Below the pieces are notes generated by a model. The model was not told the DNA's origin, did no database searches, and was given only the letters and a program-made list of their open reading frames with translations. Made by a program: the position numbers and the translations under genes. Shown here piece after piece: positions 6,581-14,140 of a stretch of 17,458 bases of DNA. The DNA is from an uncultured Clostridium sp. (lineage in GTDB: Bacteria; Bacillota; Clostridia; TANB77; CAG-508), in assembly GCA_946496115.1 (NCBI GenBank), contig CAMMFK010000024.1, forward strand, positions 1 to 17,458, read 5' to 3'. Numbering within the stretch: the stretch's first letter is position 1; each line of letters opens with the position of its first letter.

Positions 6581-6802
6581 ATTTTCCGTTGGGACGGTCC
6601 TTTTTGTAAAAACATTAAGTTGTAAAAAAATCACAATATATGTTCTCGAACATTTCAAGTGAGCGCAGGCGACGTAGGAGCGGAGCGTAACGTGCGAGCT
6701 GGAGCAAATAGCGACCCGCGTGGCGAAATGAGAGAGAATGTATATTGTGATTTTAATTTTATATTAATATTTTTTACGAAAAGGACCGTCCCGACGGAAA
6801 AT
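6581..6802. repeat. 222-bp nested inverted-repeat element
   Basis: Outer 32-bp arms (6581-6612 and 6771-6802) match at 30 of 32, and carry GGGACGGTCC. Inner 21-bp arms (6627-6647 and 6734-6754) match at 19 of 21, with core CACAATATATGTTCTC. A further CATTTC/GAAATG pair (6651-6656, 6725-6730) lies inside. The 86-nt centre (6648-6733) has 50 G or C, far above its surroundings. No open reading frame of note and no clear target-site duplication. Its right end is 2 bp from the obg stop codon, so it would also fold at the 3' end of the obg mRNA. It looks like a MITE-like or hairpin-RNA element; the family is unknown to me. Confidence 0.8.
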
Positions 6803-6804
6803 GT

Positions 6805-8079
6805 TTAGTCTTCCCATTCCATTTCATAGTCACCTATTTTTACAATGTCTCCATCTTTTATTCCTTGTTTTTTCAAAGCTTGATTTAGACCTATTTCATC
6901 AAGTCTTTTATGCAAATAGAATAATGATTCATAATCTCCTATATTAACTTTACGCATTATACTATCTACTTTTTCTCCCTTAACTACAAAGGCACCTTTT
7001 TCTCTTGTAATAATAAAATCTGGTTCATCATTCAAAGTATAAACCTTTTCTTTTTCTTTTATTTCAACTAGATTTTCTTTTGGTAAGTTTTTTAAGATTT
7101 TTGAAACATAGTTCATTAATTCTTCTACACCTTCACCTGTAGCTCCTGAAATTTTGAATATTTTTTGCTTATGTTCTTTTGCAACTTTTTCTAATTCTTC
7201 ATATAAACTGCTATCTTGCATGCTGTCTATTTTATTTGCAACTATTATTTGAGTTCTTTTTGACAGTTTTTCGCTGTATTTTTTTAACTCTTCATTTACT
7301 TTATAATAGTCATCTACTGGATTTCTACCCTCTGTGCCTGATACATCTATAAAGTGAAGTAGTAGTCTTGTTCTTTCTATGTGTCTTAGAAATTGAATTC
7401 CTAATCCTACTCCTGTACTTGCACCTTCTATAATTCCAGGAATATCTGCTATTACAAAGCTATCTCCATATTTTGATTTTACAACTCCTAAGTTCGGCTC
7501 AATTGTTGTAAAGTGATAATTGGCAATTTTAGGAGTAGCAGATGTTACAACAGATAAAAATGTTGATTTTCCCACATTAGGAAATCCTATTAAACCTACA
7601 TCAGCGAGTAGTTTTAGTTCTAATGTTAGTTCTTTTTCTTCTCCTGGTTCGCCATCCTGTGCAAATCTTGGAGCTTGTCTAGTAGAAGTGGCAAAATGAG
7701 AATTGCCTTTTCCTCCTCTACCACCTTTTAATATTAAAGCTACTTGACCCGGCTCTGATAAATCAGCTAAAACTTCATCAGTAGCAGTATCTTTTATAAC
7801 AGTTCCTATTGGTACTGGTATGTATAAGTCTTCTCCACTTTTGCCAAACCTGTGTCCACCCTCACCATTTTCACCATTCTCTGCTTTAAATTTCTTTTTA
7901 TATCTAAATTCAATAAGAGTATTGGCGTCTTTGTCTACTTTAAAATAAACATCTCCGCCTTTTCCTCCATCACCGCCATCTGGTCCACCTGCTGCAACAT
8001 ATTTTTCTCTTCTAAAAGCTATTGCACCATTTCCACCTTTTCCAGCCTCTGCGTGTATTCTCACATAATCTGTAAACAT
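6805..8079 (-). CDS. obg: GTPase Obg (CgtA)
   Basis: Ribosome-associated GTPase needed for 50S assembly and stress and sporulation signalling. I start it at ATG 8079 (424 residues). The product then begins MFTDYVRIHAEAGKGGNG, the normal Obg N-terminus, with AAAGGA 7 nt upstream. The in-frame extension to 8112 would add 11 residues and run into a hairpin. Domains are: Gly-rich Obg fold (1-158, GGPDGGDGGKGG and GGRGGKGNSHF), G domain with GFPNVGKST (165-173), DIPGIIEG (212-219) and NKID (282-285), then the C-terminal OCT domain (about 345-424). All GTP-binding motifs are intact. Last gene of the nucleoside kinase-RNHCP-trpS-obg cluster, with a hairpin upstream and the large inverted-repeat element downstream. 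Confidence 0.97.
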   Translation of the reverse strand: MFTDYVRIHAEAGKGGNGAIAFRREKYVAAGGPDGGDGGKGGDVYFKVDKDANTLIEFRYKKKFKAENGENGEGGHRFGKSGEDLYIPVPIGTVIKDTATDEVLADLSEPGQVALILKGGRGGKGNSHFATSTRQAPRFAQDGEPGEEKELTLELKLLADVGLIGFPNVGKSTFLSVVTSATPKIANYHFTTIEPNLGVVKSKYGDSFVIADIPGIIEGASTGVGLGIQFLRHIERTRLLLHFIDVSGTEGRNPVDDYYKVNEELKKYSEKLSKRTQIIVANKIDSMQDSSLYEELEKVAKEHKQKIFKISGATGEGVEELMNYVSKILKNLPKENLVEIKEKEKVYTLNDEPDFIITREKGAFVVKGEKVDSIMRKVNIGDYESLFYLHKRLDEIGLNQALKKQGIKDGDIVKIGDYEMEWED

Positions 8080-8103
8080 ATGATTTTCCTTTCTTTTAAA
8101 AAT

Positions 8104-8146
8104 AAGCTTCAATATATATTCTGCGGAAGAATTTATATTGAAGCTT
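8104..8146 (-). terminator. Strong hairpin between trpS and obg, possible attenuator
   Basis: Two 19-nt arms (8104-8122 and 8128-8146), with a single T-T mismatch and a 5-nt loop (GCGGA). The arms begin AAGCTTCAATATA and share the core of the dispersed repeat family. Read leftward, the second arm is followed by TATTTTT, so it may end or thin out transcription between trpS and obg. It could equally be an RNA processing or stability element. Confidence 0.6.
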
Positions 8147-8166
8147 AAATCTAAAAATTATAACTT

Positions 8167-9216
8167 TTAATAATCAAGCTTCATTGACTTTTTAACTTTC
8201 TCCATTGTTTCTTTTGCAATATCTTTTGCTTTATCTGTTCCTGCCATAAGTATATCCATAACTTCTTTTGGATTTTCTTCATAATGTTTTCTTTTATCTC
8301 TAATTGGTTCTAAAACTTTATTTACACTATCTATTAATTGTTTTTTGCATGCTACGCATCCTCTTTTTCCTGCTTTACATTCTGCACAAACATTTTTACA
8401 TTCTTCCTTATCTGTAAATAAATTATGATAATAATAAACCATACAAACATCTGGATTTCCTGGATCATCTTTTTTAATTCTAGCTGGGTCAGTTACAGCT
8501 GACATTACTTTTTCTTTTATTGTATCTAAATCATCAGATAAGTACAATGCATTTCCAAGAGATTTACCCATTTTTACATTTCCATCTAAACCTTTAATTC
8601 TAATATTGTCACTCATTACTGCAACTGGTTCTCTTAAAGTTTCACCATATATGCTATTAAATTTTCTAACTATTTCTCTGCATTGTTCAATTAAAGGTAG
8701 TTGGTCTTCTCCAACTGGTATATATGTAGCGTCAAAACAAGTTATGTCTGCAGCTTGGCTTACTGGATATCCTAAAAATCCATATGTAACACTTTCACCA
8801 AAAATATTTCTTTTTTGCGCTATTTCTGTTTTTACAGTAGGATTTCTCTCTAACCTTGCTATTGTTACTAAGTTTGAGTAAAATACTGTAAGTTCAGCTA
8901 TTTCCGGTATTAGTGATTGTATAAAAAATGTTACCTTATTTGGATCTAAACCTACTGCTAATTCATCCATTACTATTTGACTAACACTTTGTTTTACTTT
9001 GTCTGGATTATTAAAATTGTCTGTTAGTGCTTGTACATCAGCAACTTCAATAAAAGTTTGAAATTTATCTTGCAACTCTATTCTACTTTTTAAAGATCCA
9101 AAATAATGTCCAATGTGTAATTTTCCTGTTGGTCTATCACCAGTAAGTATTCTTAAATTTTTATCTGGCTTAACATCTTTTAAATTAATTTTTTCATCAT
9201 TAACTAAATTATCCAT
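8167..9216 (-). CDS. trpS: Tryptophanyl-tRNA synthetase
   Basis: Class I synthetase charging tRNA-Trp. The 349-residue protein shows ILTGDRPTGKLHIGHYFGSL at 23-42 with the HIGH signature at 34-37, the GYPVSQAADI segment (149-158), VGEDQ (168-172), and KMGKS at 215-219, the KMSKS-loop equivalent. A short N-terminal extension of about 20 residues precedes the Rossmann fold. A cysteine-rich stretch (C273, C277, C280, C287, C290) suggests a bound metal, seen in one TrpRS subgroup; this is inferred. AAGGAG lies 6 nt before the ATG. It is 11 nt after the RNHCP gene, so co-transcribed. I see no T-box or trp attenuator upstream, as expected for an internal operon gene. Confidence 0.97.
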   Translation of the reverse strand: MDNLVNDEKINLKDVKPDKNLRILTGDRPTGKLHIGHYFGSLKSRIELQDKFQTFIEVADVQALTDNFNNPDKVKQSVSQIVMDELAVGLDPNKVTFFIQSLIPEIAELTVFYSNLVTIARLERNPTVKTEIAQKRNIFGESVTYGFLGYPVSQAADITCFDATYIPVGEDQLPLIEQCREIVRKFNSIYGETLREPVAVMSDNIRIKGLDGNVKMGKSLGNALYLSDDLDTIKEKVMSAVTDPARIKKDDPGNPDVCMVYYYHNLFTDKEECKNVCAECKAGKRGCVACKKQLIDSVNKVLEPIRDKRKHYEENPKEVMDILMAGTDKAKDIAKETMEKVKKSMKLDY

Positions 9217-9227
9217 CGAATTCTCCT

Positions 9228-9536
9228 TTATTTATCACATACCGTAAGCTTAATAAGTAAGTCCTTATCATCATCAACTGCAGCTTTGTTTTTTCTTATT
9301 GCTCCACATTTTTCACATTTATATATTATCACATAACCCTTTTTGCTATCAAGTTCTACTTGAACAGGTTTTAAAAGTCCCCTGCATTCCGCTTCTCTAT
9401 CTCCGGGCATATTGTCCACATGCTTAGAATATAAGCAGTGTGGACAATGGTCCCTTGATGTATATCCTAATTTTAAAACTTTTTTTCCACAATTTTCACA
9501 TACAAATTCTTCATCTCTTTTTGTAAATTGTTTCAT
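9228..9536 (-). CDS. RNHCP domain zinc-ribbon protein
   Basis: Small 102-residue protein of the RNHCP family, named for an Arg-Asn-His-Cys-Pro motif; here it reads SRDHCPHCLYSKHVD. Eight cysteines are arranged mostly as CxxC pairs: CENC near residue 13, CPHC near 31, an isolated C in AECRGLL, CEKC near 74, and a final C. This indicates one or two zinc ribbons. The conserved PGDR sequence follows the core motif. The molecular role of the family is not established; RNA or nucleic acid binding is a guess from the zinc ribbons. AGAGAGG precedes the ATG. It lies 11 nt from both neighbours, so it is embedded between the nucleoside kinase gene and trpS. Confidence 0.9.
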   Translation of the reverse strand: MKQFTKRDEEFVCENCGKKVLKLGYTSRDHCPHCLYSKHVDNMPGDREAECRGLLKPVQVELDSKKGYVIIYKCEKCGAIRKNKAAVDDDKDLLIKLTVCDK

Positions 9537-9547
9537 TTTTTTCCTCT

Positions 9548-11191
9548 CTAGTACTCAAAAATACTTCCCCCAATAAATTCTCTTAATATTGAATTATTAG
9601 GTATAGATGTTTCGTCCATATCATCAAAATACTCTAACAATGTGCTTAGTCTTTTTGCTTCTGAATATTCTGGCACTGACCTATCAATTTCATCCAATAA
9701 TGGTTTTGCATATTTTTTAAGTACTGCTAATTCATAAACTAGTGAACTATTAAACATTGCATCTGCTTCTTCTTGATATGGGAATATATTTTTGTTTTCG
9801 CCATTATTTACAGAATCCCATCTCTTCAAAGTATCTAATGCTGTATAACTTCTAAAATTGTTATCTCTAACTATTCTTCTTATAAGTCTTGTATCTGTAG
9901 TAGATATACGGTTAAAATAGTCTATATTTAGAACAGTTAAGTCACTTAGATATATTTTGAACTTATTTTCTTTAGGAATTGTGCTTGTTAATCTATCATT
10001 TAATGAGTGTATACCTTCAATTACTAAAATGTCATTTTCTCCTAATTTCATTTTGTTGCCATTGTATATTTTTGTTCCATCTTTAAAATCAAATGATGGT
10101 ACTTCTATTTCTTCACCATTTATTAATTTTGTTAAATGTTCATTAAATAATTTTAAATCTAAAGCTTCTATGGTTTCAAAATCATACTCGCCATTTTCGT
10201 CTTTTGGAGTTTCAGATCTTTCTACAAAGTAATTATCTGTTCCTATTGTTACAGGATTTAGTCCATGAAGTTTTAACTGTATGCCTAATCTCTTTGCAAA
10301 TGTAGTTTTTCCTGATGAAGAAGGTCCTGCAATTAGTACCATTTTTACATTTCTTTTATCTGCTATTCTGTCTGCTATTTGAGCAATCTTCTTTTCGTGT
10401 AATGCTTCTGCTGTAAGTACAGTTTCAGATACTTTTCCTTGTTCTATATTGTCATTTAAATCTTTTATTGTACTAATATGCATTAGTCTATTAATATCGT
10501 CGTACTCCTCTAAAGTAGCTTGCAATTTCTTTGTCTCTACAAACTCACCTAGTTCATTTGCATTTTTTCTATTTGGATATCTTACTATAAATCCATCTTT
10601 GTACTTTTTTATGTCAAATAACTTCATAAATCCTGTAGAAATTGGCATAACTCCATAGAAATAGTTGTAATAATCTTCACAGAAATATAAAGAAACTGTA
10701 TTTTTTTCTTTATTTTCAACTTGAAGTTTACCTCTTAAAGTATTTTCTTTTGCGTAAAATTCTTCTGCTTCTTTTTTATCCATTATTACTTTTTTTATAG
10801 GTAAATTCTTTTCTATTATAGATGTCATTTCATCTTTTACTTTTTTAATCATTACATCTGTAATTGGCTCGTTTTCAACTTCGCAAAACATTGCATTTGA
10901 AAGTTGATAATTTACACTTATCTTTGCTTCTGGATATAGCTTTTCAAAAGCTTTAGCCATAACAAATAATACTCCTCTTACATATATTCTCATTCCATCT
11001 TTGTCAGTAATATCTATTAGGTCTACTTTGTCTCCCTCTTGTATTACATATTCTAAAGATTTTATTTCATTATTGCATCTACAAGCAACAATATTATTTT
11101 TTGAAAATTTTATATTGTCCTTGAAAAGGTCTATAACTTTAGCCTCTTTCATTGGTACTCCTACTTCATTATTGTGATAAAATATTTTCAT
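9548..11191 (-). CDS. Nucleoside kinase with TGS and ThrRS-like N-terminal domains
   Basis: Fusion protein of 547 residues. Residues 1-62 form a TGS-type fold (VIDLFKDNIKFSKNNIVACR, then EGDKVDLIDITDKDG). About 65-240 resembles the second editing-like domain of threonyl-tRNA synthetase (LYPEAKISVNYQLSNAMFCE). The rest is a phosphoribulokinase/uridine kinase domain with P-loop GPSSSGKT (289-296), TDNYF (318-322) and YDFETIEALDL (336-346). The ThrRS-like part probably lacks catalysis, as no HxxxH zinc motif is visible. Such fusions are recurrent in Clostridia and usually annotated as nucleoside or uridine kinases, but the true substrate is uncertain. AAAGGAAGG lies 6 nt before the ATG, with a TATAAT (11219-11224, leftward) just upstream but no good -35. 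It heads the cluster with RNHCP, trpS and obg. Confidence 0.9.
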   Translation of the reverse strand: MKIFYHNNEVGVPMKEAKVIDLFKDNIKFSKNNIVACRCNNEIKSLEYVIQEGDKVDLIDITDKDGMRIYVRGVLFVMAKAFEKLYPEAKISVNYQLSNAMFCEVENEPITDVMIKKVKDEMTSIIEKNLPIKKVIMDKKEAEEFYAKENTLRGKLQVENKEKNTVSLYFCEDYYNYFYGVMPISTGFMKLFDIKKYKDGFIVRYPNRKNANELGEFVETKKLQATLEEYDDINRLMHISTIKDLNDNIEQGKVSETVLTAEALHEKKIAQIADRIADKRNVKMVLIAGPSSSGKTTFAKRLGIQLKLHGLNPVTIGTDNYFVERSETPKDENGEYDFETIEALDLKLFNEHLTKLINGEEIEVPSFDFKDGTKIYNGNKMKLGENDILVIEGIHSLNDRLTSTIPKENKFKIYLSDLTVLNIDYFNRISTTDTRLIRRIVRDNNFRSYTALDTLKRWDSVNNGENKNIFPYQEEADAMFNSSLVYELAVLKKYAKPLLDEIDRSVPEYSEAKRLSTLLEYFDDMDETSIPNNSILREFIGGSIFEY

Positions 11192-11282
11192 ATGTTTCCT
11201 TCCTTTCGTTTTTTAATTATTATATGTGGTTTTTTCAGATTAATTCATTATTACAATTCACAGCTACTTTTGTTTTATAAAA

Positions 11283-11313
11283 GTTTCAATATATGTTCTG
11301 GAGCTTTTAGCAC
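11283..11313 (+). repeat. Dispersed 31-bp repeat, copy B
   Basis: Begins GTTTCAATATATGTTCT and continues GGAGCTTTTAGC. It matches copy A (2351-2381, other strand) at 28 of 31 bases. It is in the 185-bp gap between mutS and the nucleoside kinase, antisense to both. The flank to 11360 holds short GC-rich inverted pieces (CAC-AGCGAA-GTG; GAGCTC) and CTTTATCTT, shared with the right window edge. Confidence 0.7.
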
Positions 11314-11376
11314 AGCGAAGTGTACAAAGAGCTCGGTCAAGTTACGTCTTTATCTTAGAAACGCAGATGTAATAAT

Positions 11377-14061
11377 TTATTGCATTTTTTCTTTCATTTT
11401 TGAAAGAATATTCAATGCATCTAGTGGTGTTACTTCTTCTAGTTTAACTTGGTCAAGCTCATGAGCTATTTCAGCTAGTTTGTAATTAAACATATCCATT
11501 TGACCTTCGCTCTTTGCCTTTTCTTCCTTAGTTTTAGGTGCGTCTTTTATAATGCTTTTTCTTTCTAATGTTTTTAATATTTCATTAGCTCTTTTTGTAA
11601 CTGATTTTGGCACACCTGCTAACTTAGCAACGTGTACGCCATAACTTTCATCAGTTCCACCTGGCAATATTTTTCTTAAAAAGATTACATCTTCGCCTTT
11701 TTCTTTTACTGCAACATGGAAGTTTTTTACACCTTCTAGTTTATTTTCTAATCCTACTAATTCGTGGTAGTGAGTTGCAAATAATGTTTTTGCACCGCAA
11801 ACTTCTTTATTTGCAATATATTCAGCGACAGCCCAAGCAATAGATAACCCATCATATGTTGACGTACCTCTACCTATTTCATCAAGTATGACTAAGCTTT
11901 TATTAGTTGCATTTTTAAGTATGCTTGCTACCTCCATCATTTCAACCATAAAAGTACTTTCGCCCATACTTAAATCATCTGAAGCTCCAACTCTTGTAAA
12001 GATTTTGTCTACAATGCCTATATGAGCCTCTCTTGCTGGTACAAAACTTCCTATTTGAGCCATTAAAGTAATTAGAGCTACTTGTCTCATATATGTGGAT
12101 TTACCAGCCATATTTGGTCCAGTAATTATGTCCAGTCTATTTTCACTTGAATCTAAATATGCGTCATTTTGTACAAATGCTCCTGTTGGAAGCATTTTTT
12201 CTATAACTGGGTGTCTGCCATCTTTTATGTCTATAACATCACTATTGTCTACCTGTGGCATACAATAATTCATTTCTTCTGCAACCTTTGCCAGTGAGCA
12301 TAATACGTCTGTTTTAGCAATAATACTAGCAGATGTTTGCAATCTTTTTGCACTTTGTTCTATTGTGTTTCTTACTTTAACAAATGCGTCATATTCTAAC
12401 GCTACGACTCTTTCTTGTGCTCCGATTATTTGGTTTTCTAAGTTTTTAAGTTCTTCTGTTATGTATCTTTCGCCTGTTGTTAAAGTTTGTTTCCTTATAT
12501 ATCTTTCTGGTGCCATTTTAACAAAAGACTTGCTAACTTCTATATAATATCCAAATATTTTGTTATATCCTATTTTTAGATTTTTAATTCCTGTTTCTTG
12601 TTTCTCTCTTGCTTCTAACTCTGCAAGCCACTTTCTACCATTTGTAGTAGCGTCTAAAAGCTCATCTATTGTTTCATCATAACCTTTTTTTATAAGGCCA
12701 CCTTCTTTTACACTCATTGGTGGGTCATCTAAAATTGCTGTATCTACTAAAGTATAGATATCTTCTAGTACATCCAATCCTTGATACATTTCTTGAAGCA
12801 TTGGTGCTTGTGTGCTTGCAAGCAAGTTCTTTATTTCTGGCAATTGATGAACTGAATTTTTTAAAGTTACTAAATCTCTAGCATTTGCAGTTCCATAAGA
12901 AATTTTGCCAGCTAGTCTTTCTATATCATAAACATTTTTTAAAGCTAAGCATAAATCATCTCTAAGCATTTTGCTATCTTTAAGCTCTTTTACTGCTTCA
13001 AGTCTTTTATTTATATCTTTTACATCTATAAGAGGGTCGCTTATCCATCTTCTAAGAAGTCTTCCCCCCATTGATGTATCTGTTTTATCTAGTACCCAAA
13101 GCAAAGTTCCTTTTTTAGATTTGTCTCTCATTTTTTCTGTAAGTTCTAAGTTTCTTCTAGCATTTAAGTCAAGAGACATATACTTTGTTGTATTGTAAAT
13201 TGTTATTTGATTTAAGTTTTCTAATTTTGACTTTTGAGTATCTTCTATATAATACATAAGTCCATTTATGGCAGAAACAGCGAATAGCTTAGTTTTTATA
13301 CTTGATAAGCTTTCTCCTTTGTCATCTCTTAAATCAAATTCTCTATCTATTTTTTGATAATCGCTATCAAAGTCTTCTACAACTGATATAAAGCAGTTGA
13401 ATCTTTGCTTTATATATGCCAGTTCTTCTGCACTTTCGCTAATCATTTTATTTATTACTAATTCTGATGGATTATATCTTGAAATTTCATCTATCAATTT
13501 TGCAAAATTGTTCTCGTCTCTTATTTCTGTTGCATAAAAATCACCAGTTGAAATATCACAAACTGCTAAACCAAAGTATATTCCCTCTTTATATATTGAC
13601 ATTATGTAATTGTTCTTTTTATCTTCTAGCAATGTACTTTCAACAACTGTACCAGGTGTTACTACTTTAATAACATCTCTTTTTACAATACCTTTCGCAA
13701 ATTTAGGATCTTCAAGTTGTTCACAAATAGCTACTTTGTAGCCTCTTTCTATAAGTTTAGCAATATATCCTTCTGCTGCGTGATATGGTATACCGCACAT
13801 TGGTGCTCTTTCCTCTAAACCGCAATCTTTTCCTGTAAGTGTAAGTTCAAGCTCTCTTGATACGTTTATTGCATCATCAAAAAACATTTCATAAAAATCG
13901 CCTAATCTGTAAAATAGTACACAGTCTTTGTATTTTTCTTTAGTTTGTAAATAATGTTGCATCATTGGTGAAACTTTTTTTAAATCAATTCCATTTATTT
14001 CACCATCATTTTTTTCAAATATTTCTTGGTTTCTTTCTTCTTTTTCAATTATTTCTGACAC
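11377..14061 (-). CDS. mutS: DNA mismatch repair protein MutS
   Basis: ATPase clamp that recognises mispairs and short loops in newly copied DNA. The 894-residue protein has the mismatch-reading F56-x-E58 in GDFYEMF, then connector, lever and clamp domains. The C-terminal ABC ATPase domain has Walker A GPNMAGKS (648-655), FMVEMMEVASILKNAT (704-719), Walker B LVILDEIGRGTS (723-734) and THYHEL (763-768). It starts at GTG, supported by GGAGG 8 nt upstream. The product carries about 30 acidic extra residues before the usual SPMMQHYL start, slightly longer than common MutS. It follows miaB, as in many Firmicutes, but mutL is not next. A TATAAT box sits just before the gene. Confidence 0.98.
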   Translation of the reverse strand: MSEIIEKEERNQEIFEKNDGEINGIDLKKVSPMMQHYLQTKEKYKDCVLFYRLGDFYEMFFDDAINVSRELELTLTGKDCGLEERAPMCGIPYHAAEGYIAKLIERGYKVAICEQLEDPKFAKGIVKRDVIKVVTPGTVVESTLLEDKKNNYIMSIYKEGIYFGLAVCDISTGDFYATEIRDENNFAKLIDEISRYNPSELVINKMISESAEELAYIKQRFNCFISVVEDFDSDYQKIDREFDLRDDKGESLSSIKTKLFAVSAINGLMYYIEDTQKSKLENLNQITIYNTTKYMSLDLNARRNLELTEKMRDKSKKGTLLWVLDKTDTSMGGRLLRRWISDPLIDVKDINKRLEAVKELKDSKMLRDDLCLALKNVYDIERLAGKISYGTANARDLVTLKNSVHQLPEIKNLLASTQAPMLQEMYQGLDVLEDIYTLVDTAILDDPPMSVKEGGLIKKGYDETIDELLDATTNGRKWLAELEAREKQETGIKNLKIGYNKIFGYYIEVSKSFVKMAPERYIRKQTLTTGERYITEELKNLENQIIGAQERVVALEYDAFVKVRNTIEQSAKRLQTSASIIAKTDVLCSLAKVAEEMNYCMPQVDNSDVIDIKDGRHPVIEKMLPTGAFVQNDAYLDSSENRLDIITGPNMAGKSTYMRQVALITLMAQIGSFVPAREAHIGIVDKIFTRVGASDDLSMGESTFMVEMMEVASILKNATNKSLVILDEIGRGTSTYDGLSIAWAVAEYIANKEVCGAKTLFATHYHELVGLENKLEGVKNFHVAVKEKGEDVIFLRKILPGGTDESYGVHVAKLAGVPKSVTKRANEILKTLERKSIIKDAPKTKEEKAKSEGQMDMFNYKLAEIAHELDQVKLEEVTPLDALNILSKMKEKMQ

Positions 14062-14087
14062 GACTTTTTCCTCCGAATCTTGTTTTC

Positions 14088-14116
14088 ATTATAGTAATGC
14101 ATTTTATAAATATACA
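14088..14116 (-). promoter_or_regulatory. Candidate promoter for mutS in the miaB-mutS gap
   Basis: A perfect leftward TATAAT (14088-14093) has only a poor -35 (TGTATA, 14111-14116) at 17 nt. It would start mRNA about 20 nt before the GTG, just upstream of the strong GGAGG. mutS could also be read through from miaB. Confidence 0.35.
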
Positions 14117-14140
14117 CATTTGCACCTGTGTGAATTTTTA

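Noticed and set aside
6641..6652. TGTTC-TC-GAACA as a possible LexA box near lexA
   Set aside because: Half sites are inverted relative to GAAC-N4-GTTC, spacing is 2 rather than 4, and it lies inside the hairpin element downstream of obg, not at the promoter.
6581..6802. CRISPR array or direct-repeat locus
   Set aside because: The repeats are inverted, not direct, with no regular spacing or spacers, and no cas genes nearby.
8080..8112. Eleven extra N-terminal codons in frame with obg
   Set aside because: The extension overlaps the hairpin, lacks a ribosome site and does not fit the normal Obg start; ATG 8079 has AAAGGA at 7 nt.
9217..9560. T-box or trp leader before trpS
   Set aside because: trpS is only 11 nt after the RNHCP gene, and no T-box sequence or terminator is present.
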